DNA from: Paulinella micropora
Lineage: Eukaryota; Cercozoa; Imbricatea; Euglyphida
Assembly (NCBI GenBank): GCA_009731375.1
Contig: BJOX01000164.1
Location: 294,137 to 321,281 of the forward strand
DNA: 27,145 bases
Direction of reading: 5' to 3'
In this document: positions 16,928-24,613 of the stretch, piece after piece
How positions within the stretch are numbered: position 1 is the stretch's first letter
Layout: every line of letters starts with the position of its first letter
Position numbers and translations under genes: made by a program
Notes under the pieces: generated by a model
What the model was told of the DNA's origin: nothing
What the model saw: the letters and a program-made list of their open reading frames with translations, nothing else
Databases searched by the model: none

Positions 16928-16991
16928 TTAATTAATTTATTTTTTTCTCATATTAAAATATAAGACAACCGTAAAAAGAGGAAAAAACGAA

Positions 16992-18464
16992 ATGCCGACA
17001 CAACACGGAGGCGAATTAGACTTTTCTAAAACTGACTACATCAGTGCTTCTTATCGTTTGAATAAGCTTGCCCCTCGTGAGGGTTCTGGAACCTTTGAGG
17101 TTACCACTGCTGGTGGACAAGAACGAAGCTTTGACCTTATTAGCCGACCTTTTAATCTCGCTCGGTCTTATTTGAGTTTTACTTATACTATGAGAGCGGC
17201 TGGTGCCAACACTTATTCTAGAATTTTTATGGACTGCCTTTCGCAAATTAGCCAGATACAACTTCAAACTCGCAGTGGAGTCTACCTGTGCGATGTTAAC
17301 AACCTTAGAACTGTGACTAAGATGTTGTGGAAACCAGAAATGAGCTTGAAGGATTTTCTTGACCTTCCTAACCACGGTGATGCTAGTGGTTATGGCTGTA
17401 TGCTCCAAAAGTGTAATGCTAACGGATTGATTAACATTAGTGCTACTGAAGCAATTAGAACCGACTTTCGTGCTATGACAGATCTTGGTGATAACGTAGC
17501 AGCACGAACTCTCGCTCTATTGCGTGAGCCAGTGATTTCTGCTCGTCGTCACGATGATGCTGCTCTAACGACTGGAGTTGGAGCTTTGTCGGCCGTAAAT
17601 GTTAATTACAATGAGGCGAAGTATCTTGTTGGAAGTGGAGCGAATGCCGTTTTGGCCATTAATGTTAAAATTCCTTTGGGTATGATTCTCAATACTATTT
17701 TTGCACTTGATAAGACTATTATGTTTCCAGAGATTTTGACTATGCGAATTGTGTGGAGTGCCACTGACAGAACTGGCTATACTGTGACGAATGGTGCCGA
17801 TACTGCTATTAGCACGGCAAATGTTGGTAGTGCTAATATGGCTGTGTCCGCTGATGTTACCAATCTTGCCTTGTTTCTTGCTGTTGAAACGAACCCCGAT
17901 GTCATTCAATCAATCCAACAGAAGATTGCCAGCCCCGAAGGTATGAGCTTCAATATTGATTATCCCTATGTTTATAAGAATACTACGCCCGCAAGCACGA
18001 CCCAAAACATTATTATGCGATTTGACCGCGGGCACGGTCGCCGTTTGAAGAAGATTTATCACTCTGTTTTTAACAACGAAGAAAAAAAGAACACAGCTTA
18101 TGACCACGATAACCGTGCCGCCGTTAAGGTTGTTAATTTTTACACCACTCTGGATGGTGCCCGCCAGCAAGATTTCAACATTGATGCTGCGAGCGAAGAA
18201 GACTATATGTATCTGAAACCAAAGATTGAGGGTTCGGCCTTGTTAAATAATGATGTGTATAAATACAACTGGTTCTGGGTTGATACTTGGGATAATACCC
18301 GTCCTCTATGCAAGGACCAGAATGAAATCAGTGGTTTAAGCCTTGATACTGAGCGACGATGGGAATTCATTGCGACCACTGCGAATTCTGCCTTCAACCA
18401 TTACACCGTAGCAATCACTCAGCGAGAGGTTCAGGTTAAGGCGAATATGATTACGATTTCGTAA
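16992..18464 (+). CDS. MCP: Major capsid protein (double jelly roll)
   Basis: The 490-aa protein lies next to the penton gene in the usual Polinton order, with size and beta-rich pattern of double-jelly-roll capsid proteins. Features include QHGG at residues 4-7, LNKLAPREGSGTF and LISRPFNLARSYLSFTY (first barrel). The second half contains NIIMRFDRGHGRRLKKIYHSVF, then YMYLKPKIEGSALL and a final strand AITQREVQVKANMITIS. It forms the hexameric capsomers of an icosahedral shell. Codon use is noticeably less AT-biased than in accessory genes, consistent with high expression. The leader holds AAAATATAAGACAACC. Assignment rests on context and fold-like pattern rather than on a single signature motif. 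Confidence 0.85.
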   Translation: MPTQHGGELDFSKTDYISASYRLNKLAPREGSGTFEVTTAGGQERSFDLISRPFNLARSYLSFTYTMRAAGANTYSRIFMDCLSQISQIQLQTRSGVYLCDVNNLRTVTKMLWKPEMSLKDFLDLPNHGDASGYGCMLQKCNANGLINISATEAIRTDFRAMTDLGDNVAARTLALLREPVISARRHDDAALTTGVGALSAVNVNYNEAKYLVGSGANAVLAINVKIPLGMILNTIFALDKTIMFPEILTMRIVWSATDRTGYTVTNGADTAISTANVGSANMAVSADVTNLALFLAVETNPDVIQSIQQKIASPEGMSFNIDYPYVYKNTTPASTTQNIIMRFDRGHGRRLKKIYHSVFNNEEKKNTAYDHDNRAAVKVVNFYTTLDGARQQDFNIDAASEEDYMYLKPKIEGSALLNNDVYKYNWFWVDTWDNTRPLCKDQNEISGLSLDTERRWEFIATTANSAFNHYTVAITQREVQVKANMITIS

Positions 18465-18482
18465 CTCCGCCAGGGAGGTAAG

Positions 18483-18568
18483 AGGTAATTATTAAATTTT
18501 GATAGTTATTTTATTTTTTTNNNNNNNNNNAGGCAATTATTAAATTTTGATAGTTAATTTATTTTTTT
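18483..18568 (+). repeat. Direct repeat flanking a 10-N gap
   Basis: GGTAATTATTAAATTTTGAT followed by AGTTATTTTATTTTTTT (18483-18520) and GCAATTATTAAATTTTGATA followed by GTTAATTTATTTTTTT (18531-18568) flank the gap at 18521-18530. It may be a true tandem copy of a 5' leader or an unmerged overlap left by the assembler. Confidence 0.85.
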
Positions 18569-18585
18569 CTTAGAATATAGGAACA

Positions 18586-19839
18586 ATGACTACTCACCAA
18601 AGAAATTTGATAGCACAAAATCCTGACGGAGATTTCGTAAATGTCAAAGTCGGGTATGACGGACACATTGAAACCAATAATATGAAAACCGCCTTTGGTG
18701 AAGCATTAACCAGCTCATTAACACCAGTATTACAGGAAATCTTTCCATACACAGTTAATACAAGGATATGGACATTAACTCAAACTAATGCGACCGTAGC
18801 ATTTAATGCGAATATGGCTGAATTGAAAACAGAAGCGAAAGCTACCGCCGATGCCATTATGGTAAGCAAAAAAAGAATTAAATACAGAACAGGGATGGGG
18901 GTTATGTGTCGCTTCACTGCCTTATGGACTACTGACGAAACCAAGGACTACTATTCATTTATCGGCATTGGCGATACCGCATTAGATAATGCTTTCTATT
19001 TTTACAAGACTAAAAATGACGGAATGAATATTCTCCATACCAAAGCAGGAGTGCCTACCTTGGTTTCACAAGCGACTTGGAATGACCCGTGTAATGGAAC
19101 AGGCGATATGCCTAATATGGATTGGACGAAGGGAAATGTATTTCAAATTCAATTCCAATACTTAGGCTTTGGTGCTATTAAGTTTTCAATTGAGAACCCC
19201 ACGACGGGCGCATTCCAGCAAGTCCATATGATTAAGTATGCGAATGCCAACACTGGTGTCAGTCTACGAAATACAACTCTTCCATTTGTGGCACGAATAT
19301 TCAATAATGGTGGAACCGGAATACAAAGTTTGAAAACGGCTAGTTGTAGTATGTTTATTGAGGGACCAAATACGGTTAATACAAGTATTACAAACGAAGC
19401 GGAAGGAGATGAAAAGGCGAGCACAACTGAAAGCCCAATTCTCAGCATAAAAAATAAAACAACTTTTGATTGTGGTGCGACCAATTATTCAATTGTTTAC
19501 CCAACTCTCGTGAGCATATCAAACGAAGACAGTAAAGTTAATATAGTGCGAATTGTGAAAACAACTGGTGCCCTTACGGCTGAGAACTTTGCCGATATTG
19601 ATGCCAAAACTTCAATTGTGTCAAAGGACACCGCTGCGACGGCTCTTGGTGGTGCCACTATAACGGATGTAATTCTAAAACTGTATGTTAATGCTACTTC
19701 TAGCCAGCTTATTGACCTGCGAACTTACGATGTTCAACTATCTCCTGGCGAAAATCTAACATTTTTACAAAAGTCTGTATCAACTGTTGCGAATGGAGGA
19801 AATGTGAGTGTTATCGTTAATTTCTTAGAAGACCAGTAG
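18586..19839 (+). CDS. Unknown 417-aa protein, likely virion surface component
   Basis: It follows the MCP on the same strand and has its own late-type leader (TTAGAATATAGGAACA-ATG). No domain is recognised. The first 60 residues (NPDGDFVNVKVGYDGHIETN...) look like an attachment domain. Residues 60-260 are beta-rich with Trp/Phe/Tyr strands (IWTLTQTNATVAFNA, FQIQFQYLGFGAIKFSI) suggestive of a lectin- or jelly-roll-like fold. The C-terminal 150 residues form another beta region (SIVYPTLVSIS... DVQLSPGENLTF). It could be a second receptor-binding or decoration protein. The TAG stop lies inside a hairpin at 19836-19853. Confidence 0.65.
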   Translation: MTTHQRNLIAQNPDGDFVNVKVGYDGHIETNNMKTAFGEALTSSLTPVLQEIFPYTVNTRIWTLTQTNATVAFNANMAELKTEAKATADAIMVSKKRIKYRTGMGVMCRFTALWTTDETKDYYSFIGIGDTALDNAFYFYKTKNDGMNILHTKAGVPTLVSQATWNDPCNGTGDMPNMDWTKGNVFQIQFQYLGFGAIKFSIENPTTGAFQQVHMIKYANANTGVSLRNTTLPFVARIFNNGGTGIQSLKTASCSMFIEGPNTVNTSITNEAEGDEKASTTESPILSIKNKTTFDCGATNYSIVYPTLVSISNEDSKVNIVRIVKTTGALTAENFADIDAKTSIVSKDTAATALGGATITDVILKLYVNATSSQLIDLRTYDVQLSPGENLTFLQKSVSTVANGGNVSVIVNFLEDQ

Positions 19840-19853
19840 GGGCGAGCCCCTAC
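19836..19853 (+). terminator. Hairpin at gene 3' end, copy 2 (candidate transcript end signal)
   Basis: Stem GTAGGGG, loop CGAG, stem CCCCTAC, then AACCCCC. The stop codon TAG of the 417-aa gene is bases 2-4 of the stem. The stem is the same as in the hairpins at 5226 and 21036. A second small hairpin, TTCGCGGAA, follows, then an A-run (19873-19885). Confidence 0.6.
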
Positions 19854-19894
19854 AACCCCCTTCGCGGAAGCAAAAAAAAAAAAATACAAATACT

Positions 19895-20170
19895 TTACAA
19901 ATACTTCTTCAATTCTTCCTTATTTCGGCACCACGGCTGACGAACTAGCCATTCAATATATGGCTTGTCAATCTTTGCGATGTCTTCTATTTTTTTGCCC
20001 TTGTATTTCCCGAAATGAAATGTGTCTTTTGGTTGTGAATTTCTCTTTTCTTCTATCGTTTTTATTTCGTCGTGGATTACCTTTTGAACATCGGCGAGAG
20101 AAAATGATTTCTTTTCGCTTTCAATTGAAAGTTTTTCAAACTTCTCACACAGTCTTGTTAGGGTGGTCAT
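19895..20170 (-). CDS. Small protein with ExoX C-terminal/DUF3820-like domain
   Basis: This 91-aa protein has a helical N-terminus (1-45). It then has the pattern TFHFGKYKGKKIEDIAKIDKPYIEWLVRQPW (about 50-80), which matches the 'FGKYKGK...i...dp.Y..WL' signature of the small domain found at the C-terminus of exonuclease X-like proteins and as stand-alone proteins. In the family the domain is thought to bind DNA or partners. No catalytic residues are present. The start ATG follows TATTATATACACCCTACT. It is divergent from the lipase gene, with 60 nt between. Confidence 0.65.
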   Translation of the reverse strand: MTTLTRLCEKFEKLSIESEKKSFSLADVQKVIHDEIKTIEEKRNSQPKDTFHFGKYKGKKIEDIAKIDKPYIEWLVRQPWCRNKEELKKYL

Positions 20171-20230
20171 AGTAGGGTGTATATAATAGGGAGGGAAAAA
20201 ATAAAAAAATTAAATAATTAATCATATAGA
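20171..20230. promoter_or_regulatory. Compact divergent promoter between ExoX-like and lipase genes
   Basis: Sixty nt separate two divergent ATGs. On the minus side TATTATATAC lies about 12-20 nt before the start. On the plus side TTAATTAATCATATAGA ends at the start. Both fit the short TATA-type motif seen before late genes. Confidence 0.45.
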
Positions 20231-20917
20231 ATGGCCGAATGGATAAAGTTCGTAAAGGCTTACTCTGCTAAACAAGGTATAAGCTACAAGGAGGCATTGA
20301 AAAAGGCGGGTAAAGAATACAGGAAACAAAAAGGAGGTAGTGCTAGTTTATCGGAGGATGTCTATTTGTCTTCGTCAGAACGAAAAGGAGCGGACGGATG
20401 GAAACCAGTCGCAAGCAAAGAAAAATCAACCGTGTATGAAAAAGATGGCAAAGCTATTGTAGCATTTAGAGGAAGTGCGGATAAGCGAGACTTACTCACC
20501 GATGTCGCATTGGTGAAGGGAGTATTAAAAAGGACCCCGAGATATAAAGAAGAGCAGAAGCTGGTTGACGAAGTTATAAAGAAATATGGTAAAGAAAATG
20601 TAGAGCTGACGGGGCATAGCCTTGGAGGAACAATAGCAAAAGATTTAAGCAGGCAGACTGGTGTAAGGGCGACTACATACAACAAAGGCAGTAGCACAAG
20701 AGACTTTGTGGAAGGAGTGATTGACCGAGTAGCCGTTAAAGTAAATCCAAAAGGTAAAAGGGCAAAGACCGCGAAGCTGACCACGAACTACCGAACCGCA
20801 TTTGACCCCGTATCGTTAATGGGTGCTACGGCTGTGAATACTAAGTTAGTGAAACCAAAAAAAGGAATTCATACGATTAGAAGTTTCAGGGGTAGGGGCA
20901 AAAAGGCAAAAAAATAA
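20231..20917 (+). CDS. Class-3 lipase-like protein (alpha/beta hydrolase), probably virion-associated
   Basis: The 228-aa protein has nucleophile motif GHSLGG (S130), followed by a plausible catalytic D192 in FDPVS and H214 in GIHTI, giving the Ser-Asp-His order of class-3 lipases. The oxyanion-side segment IVAFRGS (about 76-82) is also typical. The N-terminal 34 residues are helical and basic (WIKFVKAYSAKQGISYKEAL), a type seen in packaged proteins of large DNA viruses. They end in QKGG (33-36), the same site type as in other virion proteins. The C-terminus is very basic (RGRGKKAKK). The likely activity is phospholipid or acylglycerol hydrolysis. By analogy with capsid phospholipases it may breach an endosomal membrane during entry, but this is inference. 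Confidence 0.85.
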   Translation: MAEWIKFVKAYSAKQGISYKEALKKAGKEYRKQKGGSASLSEDVYLSSSERKGADGWKPVASKEKSTVYEKDGKAIVAFRGSADKRDLLTDVALVKGVLKRTPRYKEEQKLVDEVIKKYGKENVELTGHSLGGTIAKDLSRQTGVRATTYNKGSSTRDFVEGVIDRVAVKVNPKGKRAKTAKLTTNYRTAFDPVSLMGATAVNTKLVKPKKGIHTIRSFRGRGKKAKK

Positions 20918-20976
20918 ATTTTTATTTTATCAGAAAGGGGAAACCCCTTCCCGCTTTGAGAAGCGGAGCTTCGCAG

Positions 20977-21019
20977 AGTTTGTTTTTCAAACAAACCGAT
21001 TTTCTGAAAGAAAATCTAT
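20977..21019 (+). repeat. Palindromic mini-repeat type B, copy 1
   Basis: Two adjacent hairpins, AGTTTGTTT-TTC-AAACAAACC and GATTTTCT-GAAAGAAAATC, end in TAT. A close copy on the other strand lies at 25293-25336. Confidence 0.9.
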
Positions 21020-21035
21020 CAAACCCCCTTGGGTT

Positions 21036-21053
21036 GTAGGGGCTTGCCCCTAC
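21036..21053 (-). terminator. Hairpin at polymerase 3' end, copy 3
   Basis: Read on the minus strand: GTAGGGG, loop CAAG, CCCCTAC, then AACCC. It begins 2 nt after the polymerase stop codon. The stem is identical to copies 1 and 2, and the orientation relative to the gene is the same as for copy 2. Confidence 0.6.
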
Positions 21054-21055
21054 AT

Positions 21056-24000
21056 TTAATAACCGAATGGTCTAGTTTCAATCGCATTGTCTACAATACC
21101 TATAATATTTCTTTTAGTGTAAGTAAAGCTGAATATTTTTTCTAAGTATTCGCTTGTTATTTTTTTCTGTTGTTTATCTCTTGTTATCTTGCTGTTCTCT
21201 ACTATAACAACTTTGCCAGATTTTTCAATTCGTTTAGCAATCATTTTTTCTTCCTGAGTTTTAAGCAACTCTAACAATTCATTCTTGCCGTTCTCAATAA
21301 GGTCGCTGTTTTTAATACCAAGTCCGCAACTAATAACACTTAGCATATTTGGTAAATTTAATGATTTATTGTTTTCATAGTTCATACTAAAACCTTTTAC
21401 TTTCATACTTGCTTTGCCGTTATCTAAGACATAGCCATAACACTTTGGTCCACCTCCGATAAAGGTCATAATCTTTGCTCCGTGTAGTTCGTCCGTCCAT
21501 TCACCTAACAACTTACCCGTTTTCACATCTGTTTCGCCTTTCGTTAAGTCTGTTGTGTATATGACACTGTCGGTATCGTGGTATAGAACTCTGTTGTCTA
21601 GTTTGTCCATCATCTCATATAGTCTAATCCTCGCGTGGCAAGTCGTAAATAAAGCAACTACAATATTTGTTTTTACTGGGTCGCTTACCGCATCTTGTTT
21701 AAGGTCATAACTCGCTTCTATTATCTTGTCGTTAATAATGTTTATGTTTATGTTATCAACTGACTTATCGTTCATTAACTTGTATAAGGTATCTTTATCT
21801 TTAATCATTTTGTTTTGAGTTTTGTTTTGCTTTTCACCAAACTTGCCCCACAGGCTATTCAAGCACAACTTAGCAACCGCTCGCCGTCCTGGGTTTTCTT
21901 CTATTTTGTTTTCGTCCATCTTAATTCCCATTTTAATTTCCATACTGTCAATGTAGTTTCTTTTTTGTTCCTGTGTAATACAGCCATCAGGATATCCGCT
22001 TGACTCTTGTTTAACCTTTAAGAAAGTTTTTATGTAATCTTTGAAAAGGCTACTGCTCTGTTCCTTCCAGTGCCATACCTCATATACCTTAATTAGCTTG
22101 TAGCCTTTGTCTAAGGCCTTGTAGATTTCGGGTGTTGCCCAAGTGCCTGTTATTGCTCGCTCGTTATCGGTATGCTTACATTCGGTTTTCTGTTCAGTCA
22201 TTCCGCACTTGTCGCATAAGTAATACATAAGCTTACCTCTATCAGCCTTAGGTAAAACGGGGTGTAGTAATTTTCTAGGCGGTAGCATCTTAACCTTAGC
22301 CACTCCGAAATATTCTCTGTTTATGATTTTGTTTCTCATAGACAGTCGGTCATCGTCATTTGAAGGCCGTATGATTTCGTGGTGCCCGCTAGGGTAAAGG
22401 TCGTAAAACATAACGGTCGGATACAGAGAGCATATGTCAACGTATTTCGCGTATTCGTTNNNNNNNNNNNNNNNNNNNNNNNNNNNNNNNNNNNNNNNNN
22501 NNNNNNNNNNNNNNNNNNNNNNNNNNNNNNNNNNNNNNNNNNNNNNNNNNNNNNNNNNNNNNNNNNNNNNNNNNNNNNNNNNNNNNNNNNNNNNGTTCTC
22601 GTGCCGTGATTTCCAATACAATGTTAGAGCATCCGTTCTACCTCCAAACATTGCTTCTCGCGGGTTAAGTCCTTCTTGTTCCGTAATTCGTTCATTAGTA
22701 TCTTCCGCTAGGGTTTCACTTGTTTTCATTAATCTCCATTCACATTCCCATATACTTATTATTTTGCTTACTTGTTTGCTTAGGTCTTTTTCTCGTCTCA
22801 TTGTTGCCTTGTATAGTTCGCCCATCGTTTCATTCTTCTTAGTATTGATTGTATTTCTATTAAAGCACTTTGGGCATCCGTGCCAGAAACATCCGTGAAA
22901 TTCGTAAGCGGTTTTGTTCTTCTCATCCCAGCCGTCTACGTAAACATTTGATTGCCCTTGCGGAGATTTCACCTCCGCACCTCCAGGTTTTGATGAAACT
23001 TTTTCAAAAAGTTTCAAATTAAACATCTTTTCTCCACCATTGAATGCGTGTTTGATATCCGTTTGGTCTAACCTGCTTCTGTAAGCAATCCATTCAACAC
23101 AAGCCCGAGAGGTTATCCTGTTTTGCTTTTCTGCCTTCAACACAGCAATTGAATTCTCTGGCATAAACTTAGCCCGATACAAAGCCATAACACAACTAGC
23201 AATAGTTGTATATTGAAACGGGTCAATACCGAATTCTAGAAACTGCTTTCTAAAATCCATACATCCCCTTCTCAAAATATCAACATCGCTATGACAGTAT
23301 TCCGCGATTTCCTTCTGCATATCAAATGTGTTGTTTCTTTGGCTTTCATACCATTCTAAGAATTCCGCTCTTTTCTTATCTTTCATCGTGTCGTAGCCGT
23401 AGTGCTTCTTATGTGGCATAACACCAACATAATTTTTGTTCTTGTCCGTATTGAAGAAGTGAGGAAAGAAACCCTTTTTAAGTTCTTTCAATCCGAATGT
23501 CTTAGGAAAATCAGCCAGGGGCATAGTCAAGAAACTGAGACTATCAATGAAACGGTATTTCTTCAAAGTCATCATCATTATCTTACCGCCCTGATAAATG
23601 ACGAATGGTGCCTGTCCGTTATCCACTAACCATTTAAGAATAAACTGGCAGTCATAACCACGACTGTTATGAGAAATAAATGTAAAGCCGTTGTGCTTAG
23701 ATTCAAAAGCCCACTTACAGAAATCATCAATGTTCTTATGAATGACGGGTGGTTCCTTCGCATCAAAATACTGACTTTCCGAATGATTGACTATGTGCTC
23801 GCCCGTATCCTGTGTAGCTTCAAAGTCAAAGAATATGTATTTCTCTGAAAAAGGTAATATGTCTTTCTTCACGATTTCGCATTGGTGTTCAAGTGGTTTC
23901 AGTTCCTTACAATTACGGCATTTCGCATATCCGCATTTGTGTTCGTCCTTCTTGTTCAGCCCGTAGGGCGAACGGTCGCTCCGCGACCTCCTGTAATTAA

Positions 24001-24481
24001 GGCCGCACGAAAGACATTTCGCTTTGATATCGCAGTTCGTCTTCTTGTGATTGTTAAAACAGACCGTATTTGGAAACTTTCTATTACACGAATAGCAATC
24101 AGTCCAATTGCTTCTATCGTTAATACCCTTACATTCTTTGGTTTCGCAGATATTACATTTAGCTTCGCAGGCGTGTCGCTTTTGAAATCCTCTTAGACAT
24201 ATTTCACAGAAGTTTTCTTTGCTTACCATAGACTTCATATTGGTTATCGCATCGTAGTGGTTCTCTGTCTTAAGTATGTAAAGGTTAGTAAGTCGCTCGC
24301 CATTTTCATTAAGCAGGTCCGTCTTATAAACAATCTTGTCAGGAAATTCAACAATAACCAGATTGTATTTAATGTGAATAGCAAAGGTATTAATTTCAGG
24401 AATACCGCACACATCCTGAATGACATTTGCTTCTTCGTGTAGTTTCAAAGCCATCTCCTCCTGTATCTTTCTGCCTTTCAT
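21056..24481 (-). CDS. POLB: Protein-primed family B DNA polymerase (pPolB)
   Basis: The 1141-aa replicative polymerase contains all key motifs. The N-terminus (about 92-201) is a Cys/His-rich zinc-ribbon array. The 3'-5' exonuclease shows Exo I D219-F-E221, Exo II N272...D277 and Exo III Y395...D399. Residues about 525-540 (YEFHGCFWHGCPKC) form the endonuclease-like insert typical of Polinton polymerases. Polymerase motif A is D682-ICSLYP, motif B centres on N875 (LCLNSLWGKFG) and motif C is YHD969-T-D971. A Cys-rich CDKCGM segment and GTWATPEIYKAL lie between A and B, as in TPR2-type protein-primed enzymes. Residues about 630-674 are hidden by an in-frame 135-N gap, and residues 490-507 are encoded by a palindromic mini-repeat. 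Otherwise the frame is intact. Confidence 0.95.
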   Translation of the reverse strand: MKGRKIQEEMALKLHEEANVIQDVCGIPEINTFAIHIKYNLVIVEFPDKIVYKTDLLNENGERLTNLYILKTENHYDAITNMKSMVSKENFCEICLRGFQKRHACEAKCNICETKECKGINDRSNWTDCYSCNRKFPNTVCFNNHKKTNCDIKAKCLSCGLNYRRSRSDRSPYGLNKKDEHKCGYAKCRNCKELKPLEHQCEIVKKDILPFSEKYIFFDFEATQDTGEHIVNHSESQYFDAKEPPVIHKNIDDFCKWAFESKHNGFTFISHNSRGYDCQFILKWLVDNGQAPFVIYQGGKIMMMTLKKYRFIDSLSFLTMPLADFPKTFGLKELKKGFFPHFFNTDKNKNYVGVMPHKKHYGYDTMKDKKRAEFLEWYESQRNNTFDMQKEIAEYCHSDVDILRRGCMDFRKQFLEFGIDPFQYTTIASCVMALYRAKFMPENSIAVLKAEKQNRITSRACVEWIAYRSRLDQTDIKHAFNGGEKMFNLKLFEKVSSKPGGAEVKSPQGQSNVYVDGWDEKNKTAYEFHGCFWHGCPKCFNRNTINTKKNETMGELYKATMRREKDLSKQVSKIISIWECEWRLMKTSETLAEDTNERITEQEGLNPREAMFGGRTDALTLYWKSRHENXXXXXXXXXXXXXXXXXXXXXXXXXXXXXXXXXXXXXXXXXXXXXNEYAKYVDICSLYPTVMFYDLYPSGHHEIIRPSNDDDRLSMRNKIINREYFGVAKVKMLPPRKLLHPVLPKADRGKLMYYLCDKCGMTEQKTECKHTDNERAITGTWATPEIYKALDKGYKLIKVYEVWHWKEQSSSLFKDYIKTFLKVKQESSGYPDGCITQEQKRNYIDSMEIKMGIKMDENKIEENPGRRAVAKLCLNSLWGKFGEKQNKTQNKMIKDKDTLYKLMNDKSVDNININIINDKIIEASYDLKQDAVSDPVKTNIVVALFTTCHARIRLYEMMDKLDNRVLYHDTDSVIYTTDLTKGETDVKTGKLLGEWTDELHGAKIMTFIGGGPKCYGYVLDNGKASMKVKGFSMNYENNKSLNLPNMLSVISCGLGIKNSDLIENGKNELLELLKTQEEKMIAKRIEKSGKVVIVENSKITRDKQQKKITSEYLEKIFSFTYTKRNIIGIVDNAIETRPFGY
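22460..22594. other. 135-N assembly gap inside the polymerase gene
   Basis: The gap is exactly 45 codons, so the frame is preserved on both sides. It sits just before polymerase motif A. The true sequence is unknown, so intactness of the gene here is assumed. Confidence 0.95.
22960..23015 (-). repeat. Palindromic mini-repeat type A, copy 2, in frame inside pPolB
   Basis: On the minus strand it reads GAAACTTTTT-GAAAAAGTTTC, then ATCAAAACCTGGAGGTGCGG, then AGGTGAAATCTCCGC. It matches 16059-16113 except for three single-base indels and two substitutions. It is translated as polymerase residues 490-507 (begins KLFEKVSSKPGG), between the exonuclease and the HGCPKC insert. Confidence 0.9.
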
Positions 24482-24613
24482 AATCTGTGAGTATTTTGTA
24501 TGTTTTTCAATTTTTGCTTTTACTACAACAATTGCTCTGGCTAAGCATATGTTGTCTGTATTATTAATTTGAATTACTCCTCTCTTCTTATATACATCCA
24601 GCTTATTAATTAT
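24482..24613 (-). promoter_or_regulatory. Leader region of the polymerase gene
   Basis: On the minus strand ATGTATATAAGAAGAG lies about 115 nt before the polymerase ATG. This is a longer, TATA-type leader than the very short leaders of the late genes, which would fit an early gene class. Only the position of the TATA-like word is observed. Confidence 0.35.

Larger units (their letters stand above)
20935..21055. terminator. Cluster of hairpins between convergent lipase and polymerase genes
   Basis: The 138-nt gap between two convergent stop codons is filled with inverted repeats: AAGGGGAAACCCCTT (20936-20950), GAAGCGGAGCTTC (about 20960-20972), palindromic repeat type B (20977-21019) and hairpin copy 3 (21036-21053). 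Such packing at a convergent junction fits bidirectional transcript ends or insertion of mini-repeats into a safe site. Confidence 0.6.
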
